From NCBI GenBank assembly GCA_020048895.1, contig JAIFLV010000010.1, forward strand, positions 62,001 to 126,000: a stretch of DNA of 64,000 nucleotides. The letters are read 5' to 3'. The notes under the pieces are model-generated. The model ran no database searches, had not been told where the DNA came from, and saw only the letters and a list, made by a program, of their open reading frames with translations. This document shows, in pieces, positions 20,251-29,727 of the stretch (position 1 is the first letter of the stretch; the number at the start of each line of letters is the position of its first letter). Position numbers and translations under genes: made by a program. This DNA comes from Rhodoferax sp. Its GTDB lineage: Bacteria > Pseudomonadota > Gammaproteobacteria > Burkholderiales > Burkholderiaceae_C.

Positions 20251-21027
20251 TTACTGCTCAACAAAGGCACGCTCTACCACGTAGTCGCCAGGCGTTGTAG
20301 TGCTGCCTTCTACGAAACCACGCGCATCCAGCAACTCGCGCATGTCCTTGTTCAATGCCGGGCTGCCACAAATCATGATGCGATCACGCGCCGGCTCCAG
20401 CTTGGGCAAGCCCAGGTCGGCCTCCAGCTTGCCGCTTGCAAGCAAGTCTGTGGCACGGCCACGGTTTTTGAACGGTTCGCGCGTCACACTGGGGTAATAC
20501 ACCAATTGCGCCTTGACATAGTCACCCAGAAACTCATGATTGGGCAGGTCCACAGTGATGTACTCGGCGTAGGCCAGTTCCTTGACCTCGCGCACGCCGT
20601 GGAACAGGATGACTTTTTCGTACTTTTCGTAGGTGGCCGGATCGCGGATCAGACACAGAAAAGGTGCCAGGCCCGTACCAGTACCGATCAGGTACAGGTT
20701 CTTTCCCGGCATCAGGTAGTCGATCAGCAACGTGCCGGTGGGTTTCTTGCCCACCACAATCTTGTCGCCCACCTGAATATGTTGCAGCCGCGAAGTGAGA
20801 GGTCCGTCCTGGACCTTGATGCTGAAGAATTCCAGGTGTTCTTCGTAATTGGCGCTGACGATGCTGTAGGCACGCAGCAACGGCTTGCCGTTTTCCTGGC
20901 GCAACCCGATCATGGTGAAATGACCGTTGGAGAAGCGCAGCGCCTGATCGCGGGTGGTGGTGAAGCTGAACAGCCGATCTGTCCAGTGGTGTACGCTTAA
21001 GACGGTTTCTTCCAGAAATGCACTCAT
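20251..21027 (-). CDS. fpr: Ferredoxin--NADP+ reductase
   Basis: Fpr transfers electrons between NADPH and ferredoxin or flavodoxin via FAD. The 258-residue protein begins with an FAD-binding barrel with the motif RAYSIVSANYEEHLEFF. NADP-binding motifs LIGTGTGLAPFLCLIRDP and MICGSPALNKDM follow, and the protein ends FVEQ, typical of subclass I/II bacterial FPR. I place the start at 21027 because MSAFLEETVLSVHHWTD is the family N-terminus; the open frame extends further upstream without support. It lies 76 bp downstream of maeB on the same strand, linking an NADPH-producing enzyme to an NADPH user. Confidence 0.92.
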   Translation of the reverse strand: MSAFLEETVLSVHHWTDRLFSFTTTRDQALRFSNGHFTMIGLRQENGKPLLRAYSIVSANYEEHLEFFSIKVQDGPLTSRLQHIQVGDKIVVGKKPTGTLLIDYLMPGKNLYLIGTGTGLAPFLCLIRDPATYEKYEKVILFHGVREVKELAYAEYITVDLPNHEFLGDYVKAQLVYYPSVTREPFKNRGRATDLLASGKLEADLGLPKLEPARDRIMICGSPALNKDMRELLDARGFVEGSTTTPGDYVVERAFVEQ

Positions 21028-21103
21028 CAACGGGCCTTGCAGTAGTTCGTAATCAGGGTTCGAGCAAACCCTGAAGTGTAAAACGTCTGTAGGGCCGCTT
21101 TCC

Positions 21104-23407
21104 TTACTCTTTGAACGCCGCTGCGTTGGCAACTGCCAAGGCAGTCATGTTGACGACACGCCGCACCGTCGCCGAGGGCGTGAGGATGTTGATGGAAGCC
21201 GCAGCACCGAGCAACATCGGTCCGACCGTCACACCATGGCCGGCGGTCATTTTCAGTACATTGAAAAGAATATTCGCCGAGTCCAGATTCGGGCAAATCA
21301 GCAAGTTCGCCTCGCCAGACAGCGTTGTTTCAGACAGGGCAGCACGTCGAACCGTCTCCGACATGGCCGCATCGCCCTGCAACTCACCGTCACACTCAAT
21401 GTCTGGAGCCATTTGTCCAAACAATTCACGCGCCTGACGCATTTTGCGGGCCGAGGGCCGGTCCGACGAACCGAAATTGGAGTGCGACAGGAAGGCGACT
21501 TTGGGTGGCAACCCAAAGCGGCTCAGTTCCTGTGCTGCCATCACGGCTATGGTGGCCAACTCCTGGGCGCTGGGGTCTTCGTTGACATAGGTATCTGCAA
21601 TGAACAGCGCGTGCTTTTCCAGCATCAACGCGTTCATCGCCGCCATGGTGGTGACGCCCTTTTTCATGCCAATGATGTTGCGCACGTGTTGCAGATGCAC
21701 GTCAAAGCTGCCCAGCATGCCGCACAGCATGGCATCGGCATCACCCAACTTGACCATCAGGCTACCGATGGTGGTGTTGGAACGGCGCACGGCGGCTTTA
21801 GCCGCTTCCTGGGTTACACCGCGGCGCCCCATCAACTGATGGTAGGTCTCCCAGTACTGTCTAAAACGTGGGTCGTCCTCCGGGTTGCAACAATCGACAT
21901 CACGCCCGATTTGAATGCGCAAACCGGCCTTGGCCAACCGCGCTTCGATCACCGCCGGACGCCCAATCAGAATGGGATGTGCCAAGCCATCGTCCACGGC
22001 CACCTGCGCCGCACGCAATACCCGCTCGTCTTCACCTTCCGCGAAGGCTACGCGCTTGGCTTCTTTCTTCACTGCCTTGGCGGCCGTAAAAACCGGACTC
22101 ATGAACATGCCGGTTTGGTACACAAAGCGCGACAATTGCTGGTAGTAAGCGTCCATGTCCTTGATCGGACGCGTCGCCACGCCAGACTCTTCCGCCGCTT
22201 TGGCCACCGCCGGTGCAATGCGCAGGATCAGGCGCGAATCAAATGGTGTGGGAATCAGATAGTCGCTGCCAAACACCAGTTCCTTGCCAGCGTAGGCGGT
22301 TGCCACCTCTTCGCTGATGTCGGCCTTGGCGAGATCCGCAATCTGGCGCACACAGGCCAGTTTCATCGCCTCGGTGATCTTGGTAGCACCGCAATCCAGA
22401 GCGCCACGGAAGATATACGGGAAGCACAAAACGTTGTTCACCTGGTTGGGGTAATCCGAGCGCCCGGTGGCAATGATGCAATCAGGACGGGCTGCCTTGG
22501 CCAGCTCGGGCCGGATTTCAGGCTCCGGGTTGGCCAGCGCAAGGATGACAGGTTGGCGCGCCATGGTTTTCACCATGTCCTGCGTCAGTACCCCAGCCGT
22601 AGAGCACCCCAGAAATACGTCTGCGTCCCTCACCACATCGGCCAGCGTGCGCGCATTAGTGTGTTGTGCATAGCGCTCCTTCGACTGGTCGAACCCACCC
22701 GGGCGGCCGTGGTAGATAACACCCTTTGAGTCGCAGGCATAGACGTTTTCACGCTTGACGCCAAGACCCACCATCACATCCAGGCACGCGATGGCGGCGG
22801 CCCCCGCTCCCGACACTGCGAGTTTGACTTCGCCGATGGGCTTGTTGACCAGTTCCAGCGCGTTAAGCAGCGCAGCGGATGAAATGATGGCGGTACCGTG
22901 CTGGTCATCATGGAACACTGGTATGTTCATGCGGTCGCGCAGTTTCTGTTCGATGTAGAAGCACTCCGGAGCCTTGATGTCTTCCAGATTCACGCCACCG
23001 AGCGTTGGCTCCATCGCGGCGATGATGTCTACCAGCTTGTCCGGGTCGTTCTCGTCGAGTTCGATGTCAAACACATCGATTCCAGCGAACTTCTTGAACA
23101 GGCAGCCCTTGCCTTCCATCACTGGCTTGCCCGCCAGCGGACCGATATTGCCCAGCCCCAGCACGGCCGTGCCATTGGTGATCACCGCCACCAGATTGCC
23201 GCGCGAGGTGTATTCGGCAGCCAGCGAGGGATCACGCTGAATATCCAAACACGGATAGGCCACACCTGGCGAGTACGCCAATGACAAGTCACGCTGATTC
23301 GACAGCGGCTTGGTGGGCGTTACCGAAATCTTGCCGCGGGTTGGAGTGCGGTGGTACTCGCGGGCGGCGTCACGCAGAGCTTGCTCTGCCGGTGAAAGGG
23401 TCGTCAT
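21104..23407 (-). CDS. maeB: NADP-dependent malic enzyme (malate dehydrogenase, decarboxylating)
   Basis: MaeB converts malate and NADP+ to pyruvate, CO2 and NADPH. The 767-residue protein has the two-part structure of this class. The N-terminal malic enzyme domain (to about 430) includes [11 protein letters not shown], the metal and substrate region [10 protein letters not shown], and the dinucleotide motif [13 protein letters not shown]. The C-terminal phosphotransacetylase-like domain (about 440-767) is regulatory in known MaeB and probably lacks transferase activity. The start at 23407 gives the usual N-terminus [15 protein letters not shown]; a 19-codon upstream extension is not supported. 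The gene lies between pfk and fpr on the same strand. Confidence 0.95.
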   Translation of the reverse strand: MTTLSPAEQALRDAAREYHRTPTRGKISVTPTKPLSNQRDLSLAYSPGVAYPCLDIQRDPSLAAEYTSRGNLVAVITNGTAVLGLGNIGPLAGKPVMEGKGCLFKKFAGIDVFDIELDENDPDKLVDIIAAMEPTLGGVNLEDIKAPECFYIEQKLRDRMNIPVFHDDQHGTAIISSAALLNALELVNKPIGEVKLAVSGAGAAAIACLDVMVGLGVKRENVYACDSKGVIYHGRPGGFDQSKERYAQHTNARTLADVVRDADVFLGCSTAGVLTQDMVKTMARQPVILALANPEPEIRPELAKAARPDCIIATGRSDYPNQVNNVLCFPYIFRGALDCGATKITEAMKLACVRQIADLAKADISEEVATAYAGKELVFGSDYLIPTPFDSRLILRIAPAVAKAAEESGVATRPIKDMDAYYQQLSRFVYQTGMFMSPVFTAAKAVKKEAKRVAFAEGEDERVLRAAQVAVDDGLAHPILIGRPAVIEARLAKAGLRIQIGRDVDCCNPEDDPRFRQYWETYHQLMGRRGVTQEAAKAAVRRSNTTIGSLMVKLGDADAMLCGMLGSFDVHLQHVRNIIGMKKGVTTMAAMNALMLEKHALFIADTYVNEDPSAQELATIAVMAAQELSRFGLPPKVAFLSHSNFGSSDRPSARKMRQARELFGQMAPDIECDGELQGDAAMSETVRRAALSETTLSGEANLLICPNLDSANILFNVLKMTAGHGVTVGPMLLGAAASINILTPSATVRRVVNMTALAVANAAAFKE

Positions 23408-23497
23408 ATTGGTTTGTCTCCGTGTTTTTAGTGAGTCGCCATTGTGACTAACAACAGCGCCCAAAAACTGACGGAGATCAAACCATGCGCAAGGCGA

Positions 23498-24607
23498 TCA
23501 GTCGCCCAGGCAAATACCCAGATCGCGCGCCGTCTGCACCGTGTCGCTGTCCATGGGAACGGCTTTCATTCGGCCGGCCACCTCTTCCAGCGCGATGTAA
23601 TCCACATTCGGGAACGCCAGCGACACCATGACGCCCGACATACCCGCATCCAGCGCGCGCACCGCGGCCGCGCCGAAGCGCATCGACGCCAGCCGGTCGA
23701 ACGCGGTAGGACTGCCGCCACGCAACAGATGCCCGAGTACGACGACACGCGTGTCTTTGCCGGTGCGCTCTTGCAAAGCCTTGGCAATGCGATCCCCAAT
23801 GCCCCCCAGACGCTCGGCGTGGCCAATTTCGGCCGCCTCGACCACTTCAAGGTGTCCATCTTTGGGAATGGCTCCTTCGGCGACGACCACGACGGAATAC
23901 ATACGGCCATCGTTGTCGCGCCCACGAATGACGTTGACCACTGTATCCAAATCGAACGGGATTTCCGGCATCAGGATCGCATGGGCATTGCCTGCAATGC
24001 CCGAGTGCAGGGCAATCCAGCCGGCGTAGCGCCCCATCACCTCGACCACCATCACGCGCTGGTGGCTATCCGCCGTGCTGTGCAGACGGTCAATACACTC
24101 GGTAGCGAAGGCCACGGCCGTGTCAAAACCGAACGTCGTCATGGTTTTGTCCAGGTCGTTGTCAATGGTCTTGGGTACCCCCACCACCTTCAAGCCCTTC
24201 TTGTGCAGCGCGTTGGCGATGGTGAGCGAACCATCGCCACCGACTGACACCAGTGCGTCGACCTCTTTCTTGCCAAAATACTCCAGGATTTCATCGGAGC
24301 GGTCAATTTCGCGGGTCGAACCATCGGGCATGTGTATCGGAAAGTGCAGCGGATTGCCTTTGTTGGTGGAGCCCAGCATCGTGCCACCGAGGTGACCGAT
24401 GTTGCGCACGTGTTTACGTGTCAGGCGAAACACGCCGTCCTCATAGCGTTCTGGAAACAATATGCCATTGAAACCATCCCGAATGCCGTAGCATTCCCAG
24501 CCGCGATTGGCAGCGGCAATGACGACCGAGCGAATCACGGCGTTGAGCCCGGGCGCGTCGCCGCCACCGGTGCAAATGGCAATACGTTTGATATGTTGTT
24601 GGGTCAT
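23498..24607 (-). CDS. 6-phosphofructokinase, group III type
   Basis: The 369-residue enzyme phosphorylates fructose 6-phosphate. The N-terminal phosphoryl-donor motif is CTGGGDAPGLNAVIR. The donor-specificity motif GGDGS at 123-127 has Gly at the position that predicts ATP use (Asp there predicts pyrophosphate). The catalytic segment is PKTIDND at 145-151; Lys146 in place of Gly is typical of pyrophosphate-type or mixed group III enzymes. The likely donor is therefore ATP, but the enzyme belongs to the branch with mixed use. The fructose-phosphate site MGRYAGWIAL follows. Many relatives lack PFK, so its presence has metabolic meaning. Confidence 0.9.
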   Translation of the reverse strand: MTQQHIKRIAICTGGGDAPGLNAVIRSVVIAAANRGWECYGIRDGFNGILFPERYEDGVFRLTRKHVRNIGHLGGTMLGSTNKGNPLHFPIHMPDGSTREIDRSDEILEYFGKKEVDALVSVGGDGSLTIANALHKKGLKVVGVPKTIDNDLDKTMTTFGFDTAVAFATECIDRLHSTADSHQRVMVVEVMGRYAGWIALHSGIAGNAHAILMPEIPFDLDTVVNVIRGRDNDGRMYSVVVVAEGAIPKDGHLEVVEAAEIGHAERLGGIGDRIAKALQERTGKDTRVVVLGHLLRGGSPTAFDRLASMRFGAAAVRALDAGMSGVMVSLAFPNVDYIALEEVAGRMKAVPMDSDTVQTARDLGICLGD

Positions 24608-24679
24608 GCTTTTTTCCTCGAAGTGTGAAGATTATGCAGGAGGCGTTTTACCAGCCACAACTTCTGCGATCATTCCATC

Positions 24680-25066
24680 ATGCAAAGCACGACCAACGCC
24701 TCCGATTCCACCCTGATGGTGGCATGCCTGTGTGCCAGCTGGTGTGGGACTTGCGACAGTTACCGACCCCTGTTTCGGCAACTTCAGAGCCAGTTTCCGT
24801 CGATCCTGCTGCATTGGGTTGATATTGAAGATGAAAGCGACCTGGTCGACCCCATGGAAGTGGAAAACTTCCCTACGGTACTCATTGCCAAAGGCGAGAA
24901 CCCACTGTTTTTTGGCACCTTGCTTCCGCACATTGAAACCTTGCAACGGCTGATTACGTCATGCATTGGGGGGCAAGCACCGACCGCGCCCACAGTCCAG
25001 GGCGTCGATGCATTGCTGCGACGTCTCCAGAGTTTCCATAGAGAAAATGGCCTGCAATGCCCGTAG
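24680..25066 (+). CDS. Small thioredoxin-family protein
   Basis: This is a 128-residue protein with a thioredoxin-like fold and the redox motif WCGTC at 21-25. VDIEDESDLV and the cis-proline region NFPTVLIAKG are recognisable. There is no signal peptide or membrane segment, so it should be cytoplasmic. The active-site dipeptide GT differs from the GP of thioredoxin 1 and the substrate is unknown. A C-terminal extension of about 30 residues has no visible domain. The gene is convergent with alaS across 34 bp. Confidence 0.75.
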   Translation: MQSTTNASDSTLMVACLCASWCGTCDSYRPLFRQLQSQFPSILLHWVDIEDESDLVDPMEVENFPTVLIAKGENPLFFGTLLPHIETLQRLITSCIGGQAPTAPTVQGVDALLRRLQSFHRENGLQCP

Positions 25067-25100
25067 AACAAGCGTGGCAAGCTACTAAAGTAATAGCACC

Positions 25101-27725
25101 CTAGAGTTTTGCAGCAACCCACGCCGGCACGCTGCTCAGGGCGGCCGCTAGCCTGGATGGGTCGGTGCCCCCAGCCATGGCCATATCGGGCTTGCCGCCA
25201 CCTTTGCCACCCACCTGCTGGGCCACAAAATTGACCAGTTCCCCGGCTTTGACCTTAGCTGTCGTATCGGGCGTCACGCCGGCAGCAATTTGCACTTTGT
25301 CGCCATCCACCACGCCGAGCACGATGACCGCTGACTTCAGCTTGTCCTTGAGCTTGTCCAAGGTTTCGCGCAATGTTTTGGTGTCTGCACCGTCAAGTCG
25401 GGCCACCAGCAACTTGACGCCACCGAGGTCGATTGCCTGGCTGAGCATCTCGTCACCCTGGGCCGAAGCGAGTTTGCCCTTCAGCGCGGCGACTTCTTTG
25501 TCCAGCGCCTTGACGTGCGCAACCATCTGGCAAAGCCGATCCGTTACCTCGGCCACCGGTGCCTTGAGGGTCTGCGCCGCGGCGGCCACGGTGTCCTCGA
25601 GGTACTGCAGGTACCCGAGCGCGTTCTGTCCCGTCACAGCCTCGAGGCGACGAATACCCGCCGCAACACCGCTCTCGCCCACGATCTTGAACAAGCCGAT
25701 ATCACCGGTACGTTGCACATGGGTGCCGCCGCACAACTCGCGACTGGTGCCGATGTCCAACACGCGCACAGTTTCCCCGTACTTCTCGCCAAACAGCATC
25801 ATGGCCCCGGTCTTTTGTGCCGACTCAATATCCATGACCCGCGCCTGCGTGGCGGCGTTGGCCATGACTTCGGCATTCACGCGAAACTCGATTTCATGCA
25901 GTTGCTCATCGGTCACCGGTGCGTGGTGGGCAAAGTCGAAGCGGGTGCGCTCGGCATTGACCTGGCTGCCCTTTTGTTGCACGTGGTCGCCCAGGACCTC
26001 CTGCAGCGCCTTATGCATCAGGTGCGTTGCCGAGTGGTTGCGTGTGGTGGAAGCCCGCACTGGCGCATCGACATGCGCTGTCACCAGATCACCCAACTTG
26101 ACCTTGCCGGTAGTCACCGTTCCGTGGTGCCCAAAGACGTCGGCCTTGATTTTTTGCGTGTCGCCGACCATGAAGAGTGCATGGTCACTGAAGATTGCCC
26201 CCTGATCCCCTACCTGCCCGCCGCTCTCCGAGTAAAACGGCGTGGAGTCCAGCACCAGCACCCCTTTTTGACCAGCCAAAAGCTCCTCGACGGGCGTCCC
26301 ATCTGCGTAAAGCGCTACGATATTTGTAGCGTACGTGAGGTGGTCGTAACCTACAAACCGGTTTGCGTTGGCTGCATATTCCAGCGCCTTGTCCATCTTG
26401 AACTTGCCCGCCGCCCTGCCCTGCGCCTTTTGCCGGTCCATCGCTGCGTGAAAACCAGCCTCGTCGACGTCCACACCGTTCTCGCGGCACACGTCCGCCG
26501 ACAAATCCAACGGGAACCCGTAGGTATCGTGCAACTTGAAGGCCACGTCTCCTGGCAACACCTTGGAACCATCGGCCAAGGTGGAATCCAGAATCTCCAT
26601 CCCATGGGCCAGTGTCTCAAAGAAACGCTCTTCCTCCACCCGCAAAATCTCTGTAATGCGCGCCTGCTGTGCCGCCAGATGGGGATAGGCCTCACCCATC
26701 ACATTGACCAGGTCCGCCACCAGTTTATGGAAAAACGGTGTCTTTTTGCCCAGCTTGTAGCCATGGCGAATGGCACGGCGGATGATGCGACGCTGCACAT
26801 AACCCCGCCCCTCGTTGCCCGGAATCACGCCATCGCTTACCAGGAATGCAGTGGCACGGATGTGGTCGGCAATCACGCGCAGGCTCTTGTTCTGCAGATC
26901 GGTGCAACCCGTTTCACGCGACGCCGCCACAATGAGTTTTTCGAACAGGTCAATCTCGTAATTGCTGTGCTTATGTTGCAGGATGGCTGCCAGCCGCTCC
27001 AGGCCCATGCCCGTGTCGACGCAGGGCGCGGGCAAGGGCTTCACGGAGCCGTCTTCCTGCATGTCGAACTGCATGAACACGTTGTTCCAGATCTCGATGT
27101 AGCGGTCGCCATCCTGCTCCGGGCTGCCGGGCGGGCCGCCCGCAATGTGTGGGCCGTGGTCGTAAAAAATCTCCGAGCACGGGCCGCAGGGGCCGGTGTC
27201 AGCCATCATCCAAAAGTTGTCAGAAGCGTATTTGGCACCCTTGTTGTCGCCGATGCGCACCACACGGTCCGCCGGCAGGCCAATGTCCTTGGTCCAGATG
27301 TCGTAGGCCTCGTCATCGTCGATGTATACGGTGGCCCACAATTTGTCGGCCGGCAGCTTGTAGACTTCGGTGAGCAGCTCCCAAGCCCACATCAACGATT
27401 CGCGTTTGAAGTAATCGCCAAAGCTCCAGTTGCCCAGCATCTCGAAAAAGGTGTGGTGGCGCGCGGTGTAGCCCACGTTTTCGAGGTCATTGTGCTTGCC
27501 CCCGGCACGCAGACACGCCTGCACGGATGCCGCACGCACGTAGGAGCGCTTGTCGGAGCCGAGAAAAACGTCCTTGAACTGCACCATGCCGGAATTGGTG
27601 AACATCAGGGTCGGGTCATTGCCGGGCACCAGGGAACTGCTGGCCACCACGGTGTGCCCCTTGGAGGCGAAAAAGTCCAGAAAGGTCTTGCGAATGTCGG
27701 CAACGGTGACGGCAGGTGTACTCAT
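25101..27725 (-). CDS. alaS: Alanyl-tRNA synthetase
   Basis: AlaS charges tRNA-Ala and edits misacylated serine and glycine. The predicted 874-residue protein starts with the catalytic class II core ([39 protein letters not shown]). The editing domain follows with [16 protein letters not shown] and the zinc motif [13 protein letters not shown]. The C-terminal C-Ala domain ends with the glycine-rich [16 protein letters not shown]. The start at 27725 matches the normal N-terminus [15 protein letters not shown]; a 35-codon upstream extension is rejected. The length is normal for the family. Confidence 0.97.
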   Translation of the reverse strand: MSTPAVTVADIRKTFLDFFASKGHTVVASSSLVPGNDPTLMFTNSGMVQFKDVFLGSDKRSYVRAASVQACLRAGGKHNDLENVGYTARHHTFFEMLGNWSFGDYFKRESLMWAWELLTEVYKLPADKLWATVYIDDDEAYDIWTKDIGLPADRVVRIGDNKGAKYASDNFWMMADTGPCGPCSEIFYDHGPHIAGGPPGSPEQDGDRYIEIWNNVFMQFDMQEDGSVKPLPAPCVDTGMGLERLAAILQHKHSNYEIDLFEKLIVAASRETGCTDLQNKSLRVIADHIRATAFLVSDGVIPGNEGRGYVQRRIIRRAIRHGYKLGKKTPFFHKLVADLVNVMGEAYPHLAAQQARITEILRVEEERFFETLAHGMEILDSTLADGSKVLPGDVAFKLHDTYGFPLDLSADVCRENGVDVDEAGFHAAMDRQKAQGRAAGKFKMDKALEYAANANRFVGYDHLTYATNIVALYADGTPVEELLAGQKGVLVLDSTPFYSESGGQVGDQGAIFSDHALFMVGDTQKIKADVFGHHGTVTTGKVKLGDLVTAHVDAPVRASTTRNHSATHLMHKALQEVLGDHVQQKGSQVNAERTRFDFAHHAPVTDEQLHEIEFRVNAEVMANAATQARVMDIESAQKTGAMMLFGEKYGETVRVLDIGTSRELCGGTHVQRTGDIGLFKIVGESGVAAGIRRLEAVTGQNALGYLQYLEDTVAAAAQTLKAPVAEVTDRLCQMVAHVKALDKEVAALKGKLASAQGDEMLSQAIDLGGVKLLVARLDGADTKTLRETLDKLKDKLKSAVIVLGVVDGDKVQIAAGVTPDTTAKVKAGELVNFVAQQVGGKGGGKPDMAMAGGTDPSRLAAALSSVPAWVAAKL

Positions 27726-27873
27726 GGTGTGCAATGGCTCTGAAGTTGGGCTGTGTCGATGCACGGCGAAGGCTGTGCAGGCAGCCGCTGATTTTAAGTG
27801 GTGCCACCGCGAATGTCGCAAGCGGCGCACGCCGAGACCTAAAAACAGGCTAATCTAGCGCTTTTGCACCAGC

Positions 27874-27888
27874 ACCGTGGTCCACGGT
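27874..27888. promoter_or_regulatory. Perfect 15-bp inverted repeat upstream of gabD
   Basis: ACCGTGG-T-CCACGGT forms a perfect palindrome with seven-base arms, ending 35 bases before the gabD start. A TAATCT hexamer at 27851-27856 could be a -10 just upstream, which would place the palindrome immediately after the transcription start, a common repressor position. It could also act as an RNA hairpin. No matching regulator gene is adjacent. Confidence 0.35.
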
Positions 27889-27923
27889 AGCAACACAACC
27901 GCAGCTTTTCAGGAGCCATTGCC

Positions 27924-29402
27924 ATGCACGCGAACCCTTCTCCCCTGTCACTCCTCAAGGATCCCAGCCTGTTCAAAACCGACGCGCTGATCAACGGGCA
28001 ATGGGTCGCTGGCTCCAGCCGCTTTGATGTGCTGGACCCGGCCACAGGCGAAAAGCTCGCCGATGTGGCCAATATGGGCCCCCAGGATGCGCAAGCCGCG
28101 ATCACCGCCGCCAACGCTGCCTGGCCGGCATGGAAAGCCAAGACTGGCAAGGAGCGCAGCATCATTTTGCGCAAGTGGTTTGACCTGTTGATGGCCAACC
28201 AGGACGACCTGGGCCGCATGATGACCGCCGAGCAAGGGAAACCACTGACGGAAGCCAAGGGCGAAGTGGCGTATGGTGCCAGCTTTGTCGAGTGGTTTGC
28301 CGAAGAAGCCAAGCGCGTCAATGGCGAAACCCTGCCCCAGTTTGACAACAACCGCCGCCTGATGATCTTGAAGCAACCGATCGGCGTGTGTGCCGCCATC
28401 ACGCCTTGGAATTTTCCATTGGCCATGATCACCCGCAAGGTGGCCCCAGCCCTGGCGGCTGGTTGCCCGGTCGTCATCAAGCCCGCCGAATTGACACCGC
28501 TGACCGCACTGGCAGCGGCCGAGTTGGCCATGCGTGCCGGCATTCCCGCAGGTGTGCTCAACATCCTGAGTGCCGACGCAGACAACTCCATTGCCATCGG
28601 CAAGGTGATATGCGCCAGCGACACGGTGCGCCACATCAGCTTTACCGGCAGCACGGAGGTGGGCCGCATCCTGATGGCACAAAGTGCCCCCACCATCAAG
28701 AAGATGTCGCTTGAACTGGGTGGCAACGCGCCCTTCATCGTGTTTGACGATGCCGATATCGACAGTGCCGTCGAAGGCGCTTTTGCCAGCAAATACCGCA
28801 ATGCCGGTCAAACCTGCGTCTGCTCCAACCGGCTGTATGTGCAGGCGGGCGTCTACGACCAGTTCGTCGAGAAGTTTTCTGCCAAGGTGCGCACTGCCAA
28901 AGTGGGCAATGGCTTTGAAGAAGGCGTCAACCAGGGCCCCCTGATCGAAGAAGCCGCGCTACAAAAAGTGGAGCGGCATGTGCAGGATGCGCTTGCGAAA
29001 GGAGCACGTTTGACCGTAGGTGGCAAACGCATGGGCGGCCAGTTCTTTGAACCCACCGTCATGGCAGATGCCAACGCCGACATGCTGTGTGCCAAGGAAG
29101 AGACCTTTGGCCCGTTTGCCCCGGTTTTCAAGTTCAAGACTGAGCAAGAAGCCATTGACGCGGCAAACAATACCGAGTTTGGCCTTGCCAGCTACTTCTA
29201 CAGCCGCGACATCGGTCGCATCTACCGTGTGGGCGAAGCGCTCGAATACGGCATGGTTGGCGTGAACGTCGGCATCCTGGCCACCGAGCATGTGCCATTT
29301 GGCGGTGTCAAACAGTCCGGCCTGGGCCGGGAAGGCTCACACTACGGTATGGACGATTACCTGGAGGTGAAGTACCTCTGCATTGGCGACATCCTCAAAT
29401 AG
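27924..29402 (+). CDS. gabD: NAD(P)-dependent succinate-semialdehyde dehydrogenase
   Basis: The 492-residue aldehyde dehydrogenase most resembles succinate-semialdehyde dehydrogenases, which oxidise succinic semialdehyde to succinate at the end of GABA degradation. It has the cofactor segment ITPWNFPLAMI, the glycine motif FTGSTEVGRIL, catalytic Glu in LELGGNAPFIVFDDADID and the catalytic Cys in NAGQTCVCSNR. The second cysteine two residues later is common in SSADH. AGGAG lies about nine bases upstream of ATG. No gabT is adjacent, so GABA use cannot be confirmed from context; glutarate semialdehyde is another possible substrate. Confidence 0.9.
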   Translation: MHANPSPLSLLKDPSLFKTDALINGQWVAGSSRFDVLDPATGEKLADVANMGPQDAQAAITAANAAWPAWKAKTGKERSIILRKWFDLLMANQDDLGRMMTAEQGKPLTEAKGEVAYGASFVEWFAEEAKRVNGETLPQFDNNRRLMILKQPIGVCAAITPWNFPLAMITRKVAPALAAGCPVVIKPAELTPLTALAAAELAMRAGIPAGVLNILSADADNSIAIGKVICASDTVRHISFTGSTEVGRILMAQSAPTIKKMSLELGGNAPFIVFDDADIDSAVEGAFASKYRNAGQTCVCSNRLYVQAGVYDQFVEKFSAKVRTAKVGNGFEEGVNQGPLIEEAALQKVERHVQDALAKGARLTVGGKRMGGQFFEPTVMADANADMLCAKEETFGPFAPVFKFKTEQEAIDAANNTEFGLASYFYSRDIGRIYRVGEALEYGMVGVNVGILATEHVPFGGVKQSGLGREGSHYGMDDYLEVKYLCIGDILK

Positions 29403-29436
29403 GACCGGGCTGTCAAGCGACTAGAATGGCGGCTTC

Positions 29437-29510
29437 GCGGGTGTAGTTCAATGGTAGAACGGCAGCTTCCCAAGCTTCATACGAGGGTTCGATTCCCTTC
29501 ACCCGCTCCA
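29437..29510 (+). tRNA. tRNA-Gly (anticodon CCC)
   Basis: The 74-base gene folds as a cloverleaf: acceptor GCGGGTG/CACCCGC, D arm GTTC/GAAC, anticodon loop TTCCCAA with CCC at 29469-29471, T arm with TTCGATT loop, and an encoded CCA end. The anticodon stem pairs GCAGC with GCTTC, which leaves a C-U mismatch at the second pair (28-42). A TAGAAT hexamer at 29422-29427 is a good -10 element. It closely resembles E. coli glyU. Confidence 0.97.
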
Positions 29511-29607
29511 ATCGTTCCCATCGGCTTCGACCTTAAGGTTCGAACTAGGGGCCAACCAGCCGGTATTGCGGTGTATTGAGGGGCTGACGATTGGCTATAG
29601 TGGATTT

Positions 29608-29692
29608 GAATGCCTCCCTCGGTCATTACTCCAGTCGAGGCCGCGACGGTCGCGGATTACATGGCCCCGCCAATTTGACGGGGCTTTTTTTT
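29608..29692 (+). ncRNA. Candidate structured small RNA ending in an intrinsic terminator
   Basis: About 100 bases downstream of the tRNA, three hairpins occur in series. CCTCG/CGAGG encloses a 14-base loop, CCGCGA-CGG-TCGCGG is perfect, and GCCCCG/CGGGGC is followed by eight T. Upstream, TATAGT at 29596-29601 could be a -10, but the -35 match (TTGAGG, 14-base spacer) is poor, so the 5' end is a guess. No start codon with a ribosome site is present. The segment could instead be the trailer of the tRNA transcript. I cannot assign it to a known RNA family. Confidence 0.4.
29664..29692 (+). terminator. Intrinsic terminator after tRNA-Gly / candidate sRNA
   Basis: GCCCCG and CGGGGC pair around a nine-base loop, in which CAA and TTG can pair further, and a run of eight T follows at 29685-29692. 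The T-run is only on the plus strand side, so it ends the tRNA or sRNA transcript and not the minus-strand FKBP gene. Confidence 0.85.
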
Positions 29693-29727
29693 GTGACGAA
29701 TTTCTGGCTCCAACGCATGACCGGGAA

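Noticed and set aside
21236-22729. Open frame of 497 codons antisense to maeB
   Set aside because: Composition and position show that it is a shadow frame of the malic enzyme gene.
25515-27743. Open frame of 742 codons antisense to alaS
   Set aside because: It lies wholly opposite a firmly identified gene, has no recognisable domain and is typical of GC-rich antisense frames.
29576-29601. TTGAGG and TATAGT as a full sigma-70 promoter for the candidate sRNA
   Set aside because: The 14-base spacing is too short, so only the TATAGT hexamer is kept as a possible -10.
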